DNA of 64,000 nt from Saccharicrinis sp963677345. GTDB lineage: Bacteria > Bacteroidota > Bacteroidia > Bacteroidales > Marinilabiliaceae. Of this stretch, positions 46,402-56,719 are shown in pieces. The notes under the pieces were generated by a model. That model was not told the DNA's origin, made no database searches, and was given only the letters and a program-made list of their open reading frames with translations. Each line of letters begins with the position of its first letter. Positions within the stretch are counted from its first letter, which is position 1. The translations under genes and the position numbers were made by a program. The stretch lies in assembly GCA_963677345.2 (NCBI GenBank), contig CAXXLC010000028.1, forward strand, positions 486,628 through 550,627. The letters are read 5' to 3'.

Positions 46402-47571
46402 ATGAATAAAATTTTAGTTGTTGATGATAATCCTAAAAACTTACAAGTAGTTGCAGCTCTTTTAACTGAAAATAATTATCTGGTCGAAGTAGCCTTAAAT
46501 GGAGGAACAGCTATAAAATGGTTGAGAAACACATCTTTTGATGCTATTTTATTAGACGTAATGATGCCCGATATGGATGGTTTTACAACTTGTGAACTAA
46601 TAAAGAAGGATATTAAAAACGCTAATATTCCAATCATTTTCCTCACTGCCCGGCATGACATTGAAAGTATTTCAGACGGCTTTACTAAAGGAGGTGTAGA
46701 TTATATTACCAAACCATTTAATCAGCAAGAATTATTAATACGTCTAAAAACTCACATTGAACTTAAAGAGTCGAGAGAAAAGCTTCTGGATCTAAATGGC
46801 TGGTTACAATCTGAAGTTCAAAAAAAAACTGATCAACTTGTTGAAGCTAATAATAACCTGATTAATGCATATGAAGAACTAAAACAATTAGATATTGCAA
46901 AGAATGACTTCTTAAATACAATTAAGTCATGAATTAAGAACTCCATTAAATGGCATTATAGGTTCTATCAATTTGTTAAATTCTTTTAAGCATGACGAGC
47001 AGGTAAACGAAATATTAGCACTACTTGAAAACTCTGTAAATAATCTGGAAAAATATACTCTTATGCAGCCTTGCAGATATCCAGTTTGCAACTAAAGGGA
47101 GAATCGCAATTGAATTGTGGAGATTTAGATTTAATCCCTCTGGTCAGATCTCAGGTCAATAGTATTCAGACCCAAATGTAAATCAAAAAATATAATATTA
47201 AAGATAACAAATCATATTACTAATGCTAATGTATATATAGATCAGGCTCTAATTAGCATAGCGATAAGTTCATTGCTCGAATGCTCATTAATTTACACAA
47301 AAAACGGTTCTATTTCTGTTGATTTATCTAAAGAAAAAGAAAACGTATTAATAGAAATTAATGATACAGGAAGTTTATATTCAGGATCGGAATTAAAACA
47401 TTTTTTTAAATCAGTAAAAAATCAAAACTACCAATTTGAAAGAAATCATGCCATTGAGTTATATTTAGCTCGTATCATCATAATTCTTCATAAAGGGGAG
47501 TTGGAATTAGGAAACCGAGCTGATTTAAAAGGAGCCAAAACACTAATATAAAATTACCTTTAGTTAATTAA
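46402..47571 (+). pseudogene. REC-HisKA-HATPase kinase broken by four indels
   Basis: The N-terminal receiver is intact (ILVVDDNPKNL, LLDVMMPDMDG, YITKPF) and is followed by a coiled segment. Then frames shift near 46925 (restoring TISHELRTPLNGII), 47055 (SYAALQISSLQLK), 47175 (KSKNIILKITNH) and 47547 (GAKTLIKLPLVN, stop at 47569). The HATPase domain is weak in its G boxes (INDTGSLYSG). Reading through all four gives a kinase of ordinary length. A shorter protein of 176 residues ending in the receiver could still be made from 46402. Confidence 0.78.
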
Positions 47572-47579
47572 GCATATTA

Positions 47580-47616
47580 TGTGAACGATCCATGAAAATA
47601 GGTTCTCACACATAAG
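47580..47616 (+). repeat. Short dispersed motif, copy resembling 23615-23651
   Basis: TGTGAACGATCCATGAAAAT followed by GGTTCTCACACATAAG resembles the plus-strand sequence at 23615-23651 and the minus-strand elements at 19905-19946 and, more weakly, 52770-52796. The stretch lies in the non-coding gap between two broken sensor genes. Confidence 0.3.
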
Positions 47617-47700
47617 ATTCGAAGATCCACGAAGTCAATGACTATTTCTCTGACGAGTTCCATGTAACCCAATGAATCAAATTATAAACTCTTCAAATAT

Positions 47701-50700
47701 ATGGTTAAAATTAAAGCTGGTAAATATATACTTTGCACAATAATAGTACTAATATTTCAAGCACCTTCCCTTTGCCAACAAACGTGTATTATTATTAAGT
47801 TCTTACAATTCCAGCTTTCCTACGTACTTTGAACAAATCAATGGCATTAAATCAGTATTGGATTCAATAAATGTTAGCTTAGATGTGGAATCATTTGATA
47901 GTAAAAGATTTACCCGACACAATTATTTACAAGATATATTCTGAACTACTAGAGTTTAAAATAAAAAACGCACATAATTATAGTGCTGTAATAGTAAGTG
48001 AAGATAATGCTCTCGATTTTGTTTTATCGAAACAACACACCCTTTTTAATGATATTCCGATTGTTTTTTTAGGAATAAACGATGTTAAAAAAGCTGTAGC
48101 TCAAAACTTAAACCCGTTAGTAACTGGAATTGTTGAAGAGGTTTCGATTCAGGAAACATTAAATTTAATATTAAAACTATTCCCAAATAGTAAAAAGATA
48201 TACACAATATCAGATGGAACAAAATCAGGAAAAATAGATTTACAGCATTTTAAAAGAATCATACTTCAGCAATCTAATTCAGAATATATTGATATTTCTC
48301 TTAACAATTATTCTTTAAATGAAATAGGTAATGTTTTACAAAAAATAGAAAGCAATTCTCCTGTTTTATTAATCTCTGCATTGAAAGATAAAGAAGGAGA
48401 ATCAATGGATTTTTACTGTAGTCTGAATTTAATTAAGAAAAACCTTAACGCTCCATTATTTCATCTATTTCAGCATGGAATGGGGGAAAGGAATTATTGG
48501 CGGCAAGTTAGTGTCTCATTATGAGCAAGGGAAAAGAGCTGCCCATATAGTGTCCAGAATATTAAATGGTGAGGAGATATAAGTAAAATCAAAGTCCTGG
48601 ACGAAAGTCCAAATTATTACAAATTTGACTATCAAGAACTAAATAAATATAGTATTAAAACAAGTCAGTTACCTCCTGGTAGTATAATTATAAATAAACC
48701 TGTTAATGTATTTTATAAGTATAGAAAAAACGATTATTACAATTATTATTTTTTTCTTTTATTACAATTGTTCATCATACTTGGATTAATTGGAAGTAAT
48801 AATAAAAGAAAGAAAGCTCAGTTACAAATTAGCGAACAGGCAAATGAATATGAGGCTCTTGCCAATGAGTACATACATCTAAATGAAGAGTATAAATTAT
48901 TAAATAAAGAATTAATACAAAAAAATAATGATCTCTTAACAGCTGAAGAAGAATTAAGGGCAAATCTTGAAAAATTATCCTTAAAGAATAATGAATATAA
49001 ATCAATTAGCGAAGAATTATTTCAAAAAAATAAAGAACTGCAAGAAACGGATGAAAAATTAAGAAATAATCTAAAATCAATTGAAAAAAACAATCAACTG
49101 CTAATTGAAAGTGAAGAAAAATACAGGCATATTGTTCAATAATATCAACGAATCTTTTGCATTGCATGAAATAATCACCAACGAAAATAACGAACCGATA
49201 GATTTCATTTACCGGGATGCAAATCCTGTACTTTTAAAAAGTATTGGATTAAAATATGAAGATTTAGTTGGCAAAAAAGCAAGTGAACTCTTTCATGGAA
49301 TTAAGTTAAATTGGATTGAAAGATATGGGAAAGTTGCTCTGACTGGTGAATCGGATTATTTCCTTGACCATTCCTCTAAGTTAGGAAAAATCATATGATG
49401 TTCACGTCTTTTGCCCTAAAAAAGGGTTCTTTGGAGCAATTTTTAAAGATATTACAGAAACGTTGCAGGCAGAAAAGGAGCTAATGAATGAGAGGGAAAG
49501 AATTAGCTATGTATTGGAAGGAACTAAAGCTGGGACATGGGATTGGGATATTGAAAAAAAATGAAATTACTATAAATGAAAGATGGGCCAATATCGTAGG
49601 ATATAAGGCGGACGAATTAGGCGTTATTACATACAGACAATGGATGGAATCACTTCATCATGATGATGTGATTCGTATTAGCTTAACGTTAGGCAAAGTT
49701 TTCAGCAGAGAGATTGATTATTATGATGTAGAATACAGACAAAAACATAAAAAAGGAAATTACGTTTGTGGTTCATGCTCGTGGAGATATTATGGAGTGG
49801 ACTGGATTAGGAAAGCCATTAAGAATGTGTGGCATTCATTTAGATATAACAAAAAGAAAAGAAGCTGAAATAAAAGTGATTGAAAGTGAAAAAAGATTTA
49901 AAACCATCTTTGATAAAAGTAGAACTGCAATGTTCCTGGTAAATCCGGCTTCATTAAAAATTGTTGATGTTAATGATTCTGCAATTCAATTTTACGGCTA
50001 TTCAAAATCTGAGTTCTTGAAATTGACAGGACTTGATATTAGTGTTCTTACATTTGATGAACTGAGAATAAAAATCAGAACTGCAATTGAAACAGGTAAA
50101 AACTATTTTAGCACTCAACATAAATTAAAATCCGGAGATTTAAGAAACGTTGATATCTATTTAAGCTTAATTGATGTGGATCATAAAAAAATGCTTCATG
50201 TTATTATAATAGATACAACTAAAGCTGTTGAAGCAGAATATCAGTTACATCAGGTACACCAACGATTTGTTGGTATTGAAAACATAATACATTATAACGC
50301 TAAGTCAATTAATGACTTATTAGATTTTACCTTAAGACAGGTTATAGACTATACTCAAAGTGATATCGGGGCAGTGTACTATTTTGAAGAAGGTAAAAAC
50401 CTCTTTCTTTTAAATAACTTCTCCAGAGATATGAAACTTTCTGTTGATTATAATAATGGCAGTAATGTCGACAACCTGGATTGTTTAAGCACTGCAGTTC
50501 GTTTAAAAGAAGCTGTTATTATTAACGAGCCTTATTCAAGGTACTCCTTTCTATCAAAAAACACTAACGATCAGTTTCTATATAAATCTATCACTATTCC
50601 TGTTTTAGATAAAGATAAGGTTGTTTCATTATTCTGGTTAGGAAGTAAAACAAATGAATATTCTCATTTTCATGTAAAACAAGTAATGTTACTTCTGGAA

Positions 50701-50748
50701 ACAGCATGGATCTTAGCTGAACGTCAAAGATTACAAGATCAGAAATAG
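47701..50748 (+). pseudogene. Exported-sensor protein with PBP-like, PAS and GAF domains, broken by eight indels
   Basis: It starts MVKIKAGKYILCTIIVLIFQ (signal peptide), then an ABC_sub_bind-like periplasmic domain (VLLLSSYNSSFPTYFEQ, LPPGSIIINKPVNV), a membrane span, a heptad-rich coiled coil, three PAS domains and a GAF domain. Frames change near 47781, 47914, 48484, 48577, 49135, 49388, 49558 and 49769, and each repair gives normal sequence. The last 326 codons (49768-50748) are open. There is no kinase domain: the protein ends QRLQDQK directly at a terminator. Confidence 0.78.
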
Positions 50749-50775
50749 TATTAGTTTTCTTCTAAAACTAATACT
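50747..50775. terminator. Bidirectional terminator overlapping both stop codons
   Basis: AGTATTAGTTTT and AAAACTAATACT form a perfect 12-bp stem with a 5-base loop. The hairpin includes the last bases of the sensor gene stop codon and the last codons of the converging DUF3857 gene. Confidence 0.75.
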
Positions 50776-52685
50776 ACTTTATTAAAGTCAGCGGCTGCAT
50801 TAATAACATTTTTAAAGCCTGCAAACTCATTTTCTTTAACATAAATATTTTTGTAATATTCATGAATCACTACTTTATAAATATTATTTTCATAAGTATA
50901 GTCTGAGATGAAAGCAAAAGCTTCGCCTTGAACAATATTCATTTTAGATACCTCCGGATTAATAATTTTATAACCATCTGGTACATGAAAAGTAATATCC
51001 CTGATGTACATTCTATTCCAATCATTTTCTGCTTTTGCAGTTCTGTTTTCTTCAAAATACATTTCAACCTGAGGGCCAATACTTTCACCAATATTAAAAA
51101 GAAGTTTATTACCTGCGCTTTCTAGAAAGGCATCTGTCGACAGATCTGAATATATTATGAAGTCAGAATTTTTTATAATTTCTTTTTCACTTGAGTTTCT
51201 GATCTCAAGAACTTTATATTTTGGATTTGGTGCTTTTGTTGATGTTATTTCTTTTAATGTGTTTTGTTTTTGCTCAGCGTCCATTAAGTTAATAAAGTTA
51301 CTGATGTAGCCACCACTTAATCCATTTAATCCTCTTTCTGTAATGATATTTGTTTTATTGTCGTCCAGATTTAGGGTAATGTCAATAACCATATTATCAT
51401 AATTTAAAGAATCCGGGGTAGGCTCAATATATTGAATATTCCCGATGGCTGATTCAAAGTCTCCAATTTGAACAGGAACAACAAACAGGCCGTCAGTAGC
51501 AGTTAATTGACTATTTACTGTACCTAATCTGTATGAATGTATTTTGGGATCGAGGTAGGTGTTTAAATTCGGAAAGTAAATTAGATATTCATCCAGGTAA
51601 TTCCAGCTTTGAAAGTCAGGATCAAATTTTACCTTGTCTCGCTCTGATGTCAACACCAAGTTGTGTTTAACTCCCAATCGTTTTAATAAATTTGCATATA
51701 GTTTTACAATTCCCTGATTACCAGTCACCTTATTTTCATAAATAAATTCCAGATTTGATAATTCAGGTGCATTAAAATCTTCTACATAAATATTTGTTTT
51801 AATAAACTGTTCAAGTGCAGTTATCTTTTCTAATTCACTGGAACCATTTATCTGAGCCAGTTCCATCCATTTGTCAATGGTCTTTTCTTCTACATCAAGA
51901 TACATTGTTTCATATACCCTTATGGCAGCATCATCCCATGTAAGGCGTTGAGCACGATTGATCGCAGTATTATAGTCTAATCTATATTCAACACGTTGTT
52001 TTCGTGGATCAAGATATGAGAACTTTTCTCCTTTTATCAACGGGATATTCTCTTGTTCACATTTAAATTGATTTAGTTTATCGTCTATTTGAGTAAATTC
52101 TGCATTGGGAAAGCCATTATATCCTTTTACATCATAAATCAGATTTTTTGGACAAGTGATTTCAAAGTATGCATATTGCAAAGGATATGAGTATTGAAAA
52201 AATGTACGACCAAAGTTATTGCTGTACATCTTTCTGATTACCATATATTCAACATCATCTCCTTTTTCTATTCCATCAATTGCAAAAATTTTATAGCTGT
52301 GTTGATTCTCTTCGTCCTTAATTTCTTTAATGTTGTTTTTATCAAACTCAACAATTGTTCCGTCAGGTTTTACAGTTCTTGCTTTAATATCAATTACGTC
52401 AATTACATCACTTAAGCTAACAGATATTTTATTGAATTGATTGATCGCTTCATCATTATTCAGTCTGTATTTTTTATGGATTGTATGAATCATTTGTAAA
52501 CTACCTTCTTCTGAATACCTATATTCATATTTCTCTTTTAAAAATATGCCTATCACATTTTCATTTTTATTCTCATCGAGGATGGATGAAAATTTTGGAC
52601 TCTTTTCCCAAGAAATGGTTGGGTTTTGAGAGTAACTTGTAGATAACGTAAAAAATAAAATGATGAGGGTTATAATGTTTTTCAT
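50751..52685 (-). CDS. DUF3857 protein with a catalytically dead transglutaminase fold
   Basis: The 644-residue protein has a signal peptide (MKNIITLIILFFTLSTSYSQ), a DUF3857 domain (about 50-220) and a transglutaminase-like domain (about 265-390). Where the active paralogue next door has GDCKGMS, this one has GNQGIVK (Gln324 for Cys), and the His position is Asn362 (SWNYLDEY); Asp379 remains. A beta-rich C-terminal domain follows. It is exported. It is the third gene of a minus-strand set and probably has a binding role, with function unknown. Confidence 0.82.
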   Translation of the reverse strand: MKNIITLIILFFTLSTSYSQNPTISWEKSPKFSSILDENKNENVIGIFLKEKYEYRYSEEGSLQMIHTIHKKYRLNNDEAINQFNKISVSLSDVIDVIDIKARTVKPDGTIVEFDKNNIKEIKDEENQHSYKIFAIDGIEKGDDVEYMVIRKMYSNNFGRTFFQYSYPLQYAYFEITCPKNLIYDVKGYNGFPNAEFTQIDDKLNQFKCEQENIPLIKGEKFSYLDPRKQRVEYRLDYNTAINRAQRLTWDDAAIRVYETMYLDVEEKTIDKWMELAQINGSSELEKITALEQFIKTNIYVEDFNAPELSNLEFIYENKVTGNQGIVKLYANLLKRLGVKHNLVLTSERDKVKFDPDFQSWNYLDEYLIYFPNLNTYLDPKIHSYRLGTVNSQLTATDGLFVVPVQIGDFESAIGNIQYIEPTPDSLNYDNMVIDITLNLDDNKTNIITERGLNGLSGGYISNFINLMDAEQKQNTLKEITSTKAPNPKYKVLEIRNSSEKEIIKNSDFIIYSDLSTDAFLESAGNKLLFNIGESIGPQVEMYFEENRTAKAENDWNRMYIRDITFHVPDGYKIINPEVSKMNIVQGEAFAFISDYTYENNIYKVVIHEYYKNIYVKENEFAGFKNVINAAADFNKVVLVLEEN

Positions 52686-52769
52686 ATGATAATTTTTTAT
52701 TCTTTAAGGTTAGATTGAACTTGCCAATGTTAATTATTTCCTTGTTGGAAAAAGGTTTGACCTCGACGA

Positions 52770-52796
52770 TCAATCGATTCTCATGGCTCGTTTCAT
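52770..52796 (-). CDS. Possible 8-residue upstream ORF (MKRAMRID)
   Basis: It lies 84 bases before the DUF3857 gene and shares MKRAMR and the DNA core ATGAAACGAGCYATGAGA with the element before the lipoprotein gene at 19855. Translation is not shown. Confidence 0.25.
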   Translation of the reverse strand: MKRAMRID

Positions 52797-52856
52797 TGAT
52801 TTATTTTTGTTAAATGCTTTTTGATATGTCTTTAATAAAATTCTATTTTTTATTGG

Positions 52857-54782
52857 CTATTGAATCTTTTTCAAGACTATTGTATTTCTGTAATTCTTAT
52901 TTAAAATTTTAATCATATTATTCCATTCCGGAATCTTGTCTTCTAATAATGTAAAGAAGTTTAAGGTATACTCATTTTTTAATATTATGGTATTATTATT
53001 TTTATGGTAGGTTATATTAAAACTAAAGTCCTTTCCATTATATGAGCCATCTTCAGGAATATAGGTAGCTTCATATCCATCAGGAATATCAAATTCAGTT
53101 ACAAATCGTTTAGTGCAATAGAAATCATTTTGAATTGGAGCAATGGTTCCTAAGGTATCTACAATCATACCCTGATATACCTTATCAAGATTCAGATTAA
53201 TATATATTTCATCGTTATATGATTTACAGTAATCAATTATTTCAAACTCGTATTCTACCTCTACAGGAACTTCGTACTTGAAAAGATTAGAAGATTTTTC
53301 TTTTGTTACTTTAAATTTATTATTACCCTTATTGAAAATTCGTGAATAGGTTTTTAGATAATTGTCAGGTTTAACTCCATCCATCGTATAAGCAAGTTCA
53401 ACTTTATCAAAACCAGTATATGATACTTTGCCTTGCCCAATAATTTGATTCTCTTTCATTTGAATTTTGGTAGAATCAACTACGACACTATAATTAGCTG
53501 GAGAAATTGGCACTTTTATGACCTTGAATTCATCCGGACTTATACCTACTAAAATCTCTTTACCTTGAATATGATATGGGTATATTCCGTAATCAAGATA
53601 TTTAAAAGTGCCATCAAAAATAACCAATGAGTCATTAATTAATCTAGATGCAATCATGTGATTATCTGTTGATGGAAGAGGCAATTCTTCGTACATATAA
53701 GGAATGTGTCTTGTACCTACCCATGTATAATAAGTTGGTAATCCGGCGATATCCATCATCGTTTTTATTAAACTAGACATGCCCTTACAATCACCATAAC
53801 GCTTATTAAATACCTCGGAGGCTTCGGCCGGAATAAAACCTGCATAACCCTGTTCATAAGCAACATACTTAATGTTTTGATGAATCCAATAATAAATTGC
53901 TTTTGCCTTTTCTTGGTCGTTTAATCCATGTGTAATTTCAAGAACCTTGTTGGTTAATTCATCCGGTATCTTCTTATTTACATCTTTAATAAAATCATAG
54001 TAAAAATTATAAAGTAAGGCTGGGGTCCCAAAATACTTTTCAGTGTTTCCATTTATATTCGTGTGCTTAATAAAAAGCTCTATGTGTGGACTGAAATGAC
54101 TTACAGAATAGTATTTACCTGATTGATAATGATATGGTTTAACATTAGAAACTTCCCATTCGTAATAATTATATTTCCCTTTTTTGTATTCTTTAAAAGA
54201 TATAGGAGTTACATTTTCATTGAATAGTTTGTAACCTAGTTCAACATCTCTGTTTACTTTTACGGTAACTTTTGAATGTGCAACAGGTAAGAAGGACTGA
54301 AAGTAGCAGCTTCTTAGAAAACGTGGATTTTTATAGTTAATAGTATATTGTAAAAACGTTTTGGAACCGGGTTCTAACGAAGGATATGAAAACTGTATTG
54401 TTTTAGAGTCGTCATAAAAAATACCGCCATCCGTACTATGTGTTTCCTGAAATTGATCGACTTTGTATTTGTTAAATCCATTACCATCAAGAACTAAAGA
54501 ATAAGCCTCGATATGAGATATAGATGTAAAACTACTAAAAAAGATATAATCTTTTGTAAATCCCTTTGAGTTATGATTTGTTAGTTCTACTTCTTTTGTA
54601 TTCGTTTGAGTTACAACCAAAGAATCATCTACTATGTCAATGATGTATTCATATTTTAATTGATTTATTACACCATGATAATCTGCATAATCATTATTTA
54701 TATCTGATGCTTTAATACATACAAATAAGCTTGTAAGTATAATTAATACAATACTTTTTAAAATGTATGATTTAATATTCAT
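52857..54782 (-). CDS. DUF3857/transglutaminase domain protein
   Basis: The 641-residue protein has a hydrophobic N-terminal export signal (8-25), a DUF3857 region, and a transglutaminase core with Cys332 (KRYGDCKGMSSLI), His375 (STDNHMIAS) and Asp390 (LVIFDGTF), followed by a beta-rich DUF3858-like tail. The full catalytic triad makes a peptidase or amidase activity on an envelope substrate possible. It overlaps a possible extension of the TPR gene and lies 171 bases before its inactive paralogue. Confidence 0.85.
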   Translation of the reverse strand: MNIKSYILKSIVLIILTSLFVCIKASDINNDYADYHGVINQLKYEYIIDIVDDSLVVTQTNTKEVELTNHNSKGFTKDYIFFSSFTSISHIEAYSLVLDGNGFNKYKVDQFQETHSTDGGIFYDDSKTIQFSYPSLEPGSKTFLQYTINYKNPRFLRSCYFQSFLPVAHSKVTVKVNRDVELGYKLFNENVTPISFKEYKKGKYNYYEWEVSNVKPYHYQSGKYYSVSHFSPHIELFIKHTNINGNTEKYFGTPALLYNFYYDFIKDVNKKIPDELTNKVLEITHGLNDQEKAKAIYYWIHQNIKYVAYEQGYAGFIPAEASEVFNKRYGDCKGMSSLIKTMMDIAGLPTYYTWVGTRHIPYMYEELPLPSTDNHMIASRLINDSLVIFDGTFKYLDYGIYPYHIQGKEILVGISPDEFKVIKVPISPANYSVVVDSTKIQMKENQIIGQGKVSYTGFDKVELAYTMDGVKPDNYLKTYSRIFNKGNNKFKVTKEKSSNLFKYEVPVEVEYEFEIIDYCKSYNDEIYINLNLDKVYQGMIVDTLGTIAPIQNDFYCTKRFVTEFDIPDGYEATYIPEDGSYNGKDFSFNITYHKNNNTIILKNEYTLNFFTLLEDKIPEWNNMIKILNKNYRNTIVLKKIQ

Positions 54783-54895
54783 TAAACAGTTTATTTAATT
54801 TCTTACACAAGTTATTCTTGAGGTCCATTACTATTCCTCTATAATAGGTTGTTGTTTTAACAGGCTTACCATCCATAGTACACTCAATCATGCTA

Positions 54896-56167
54896 CTATT
54901 TTATGGGATCACTCATCATATTTAATGTATCTGTTTTAGCTAATTGACCATTATTCAGATAATATTTCCAGGTACCATTTTTCTTGCCATTTATATATAT
55001 ACCCTCAGCTTGTTTTTCTCCATTTGAATAGAAGTAACACCATTCACCATTATTGTTCCCTTCCTTATTTTTATTCCCGATAGAGTAAACTTTTCCATTA
55101 TCATAATAATCAAAAACATATTTTTTAGATTCTCCAATTATATTAGCAGTTCGAATACCCTTAATAAAGGCCAGTTGACTCCCTGTTTCGTAAAAGGCAT
55201 TCAGAGCTTTTTCATTCTTGTCGTTGTATTTAGTAACTACATCCTGACCGGTAGATCTTAATAAGGTAAATAAAAACGATTCGAGGTGACCACCTTCATA
55301 AATAGCTTTGAAAAAAGGAAAATACATTTGAGCCCAAAAATCATCTTTTCGATTTTCGTATGGAAGCACTTGCATTAGCATTTTTGTTTGTTTTACTAAT
55401 GAGGCATTAAAGTCAATAGGTAATGGATATCTTGCTGTTAATACAATTTTAGCTCTAAAATAATGGTCTATTTCATCAAATAAGATATTGTCATCTATAG
55501 GATCAATAAAGGATCCCTGTGTAGTATCAATGAAGTTATTTGATAAATTCTCTACGAAAATTAAAATCGGATTGCTTCTGTTACTACCCGGTTCAAGAGC
55601 CAGAAATGTTTCTAATGATAACATTGCTCTGGAATATTGCTTTTGACGGGCTGCTAATTTACCTAACTGCATATGGCTCGAAGCATGATAAGGATTGCAT
55701 CTCAATGCTTCCTGAAAACACTTTTGAGCTTCTGAATATCGCTCCATCTTTAAGTATGAAATACCTAAATTATAATGAAGAAGATATTCATAGGGATATT
55801 CTTTTATCGCTTGTTCATATATTTCAATTGATCGTTGAGTATCTCCCATGCTTTCATAGATAGAGCCTTTTGTTCGTAACAAATTGCTTCTCAAAGTACT
55901 TTTATTTGATAGTCCTTTATTAACGGCAATAAATGCACTATCATATTTTTCCATAGCCATATAAGTCATAGCCATTTCTGTAAGCATCCAGTTATAATTT
56001 GAATCGTTTTCATGAACCATTTTATACGATTCTATTGCTTCAGAAAATTTATTTTCGTCGTAAAGGTTGTTGCCTTTTTTTATATATTCTTGAGATGATG
56101 TTTGTGATAAAATAGAGGTTGTAGAAATTACAACAAGAGTAAATAGGCCTAGTATTTTATATTGCAT
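54896..56167 (-). CDS. TPR protein with C-terminal MORN-type repeats
   Basis: The start at 56167 gives a signal peptide (MQYKILGLFTLVVISTTSILSQ); an in-frame ATG at 56230 would add 21 residues without benefit. Several TPR units fill residues about 30-170 (AIEIYEQAIKEYPYEYLLHYNLG, SEAQKCFQEALRCNPYH). The C-terminus has two MORN_2/YwqK-type units (GEWCYFYSNGEKQAEGIY, GTWKYYLNNGQLAKTD). The frame ends at TAG, but removing one A near 54899-54902 extends it by about 42 residues to 54772. It is likely an exported protein-interaction platform for the two following transglutaminase-type proteins. Confidence 0.8.
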   Translation of the reverse strand: MQYKILGLFTLVVISTTSILSQTSSQEYIKKGNNLYDENKFSEAIESYKMVHENDSNYNWMLTEMAMTYMAMEKYDSAFIAVNKGLSNKSTLRSNLLRTKGSIYESMGDTQRSIEIYEQAIKEYPYEYLLHYNLGISYLKMERYSEAQKCFQEALRCNPYHASSHMQLGKLAARQKQYSRAMLSLETFLALEPGSNRSNPILIFVENLSNNFIDTTQGSFIDPIDDNILFDEIDHYFRAKIVLTARYPLPIDFNASLVKQTKMLMQVLPYENRKDDFWAQMYFPFFKAIYEGGHLESFLFTLLRSTGQDVVTKYNDKNEKALNAFYETGSQLAFIKGIRTANIIGESKKYVFDYYDNGKVYSIGNKNKEGNNNGEWCYFYSNGEKQAEGIYINGKKNGTWKYYLNNGQLAKTDTLNMMSDPIK

Positions 56168-56320
56168 TATATGTGTGGTTTGAATGTAATTCTTTTTTGG
56201 AAAAATAGTAACAATTATGGGCTTTAACAAAGAGAGCTATAATAAACTGTTGTAAAACAGTTATCCCATACTGGATATAGATAATACCCGGTGAAATGGA
56301 TTAGAATATTTAGTAGTATT

Positions 56321-56611
56321 TTATAGTATCTGTTTTCTTTTTTTACGAACCAACTGAATACCTCCAAATCCTGAAATAATTGAAATATAAAATCCAAGGT
56401 CATACCACCAACCTGTATTGTTTATTTCGTATATGGATATAGATTTACTGAACAGGCCTAAAATTAAAGTGAAGGGAGCAATCCATCCATGCCATATTCC
56501 TGAGAAGAATCCAGCCGGATCTGAAGGTGAGTAAGAACCTCCTCCGGGTACACAAGAAGTAAATAAGAATGTTAATATAATAATAGCAAAAATATAGTTA
56601 TAGTTTTTCAT
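56321..56611 (-). CDS. Small conserved lipoprotein/membrane protein (96 aa)
   Basis: The N-terminus has a lipobox (FLFTSCVPGGG, Cys near 20). A Pro/Ser-rich segment follows, then two hydrophobic segments (HGWIAPFTLILGLFS and LGFYISIISGFGGIQL) and a basic end RKKRKQIL. It resembles small conserved Bacteroidota envelope proteins of unknown role. Lipidation and two membrane segments together suggest inner-membrane placement. Confidence 0.65.
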   Translation of the reverse strand: MKNYNYIFAIIILTFLFTSCVPGGGSYSPSDPAGFFSGIWHGWIAPFTLILGLFSKSISIYEINNTGWWYDLGFYISIISGFGGIQLVRKKRKQIL

Positions 56612-56660
56612 TAAAGTGGATTATGGGATGAATAATTTAGCACCCATAATTTAATAAAAA

Positions 56661-56690
56661 AAAGGATGTCATTTATTATTGACATCCTTT
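56661..56690 (-). terminator. Terminator at the end of the leu operon
   Basis: AAAGGATGTCA and TGACATCCTTT form an 11-bp stem with an 8-base loop, followed on the minus strand by a U-run of about eight. It lies 30 bases after leuB. Confidence 0.9.
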
Positions 56691-56719
56691 TAGTTATATT
56701 CTATATATAAGAAGAATGA

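Noticed and set aside
47657..47669. Second parS-like site (GTTCCATGTAACC)
   Set aside because: Only one half matches; the symmetry needed for ParB is missing.
45930..49775. Programmed ribosomal frameshifting in the sensor genes
   Set aside because: There are too many sites, with no shared slippery sequence or downstream structure.
42408..50748. Genomic island or prophage around the IS
   Set aside because: No integrase, tRNA attachment site or phage gene is present, and the genes look like a native sensor cluster.
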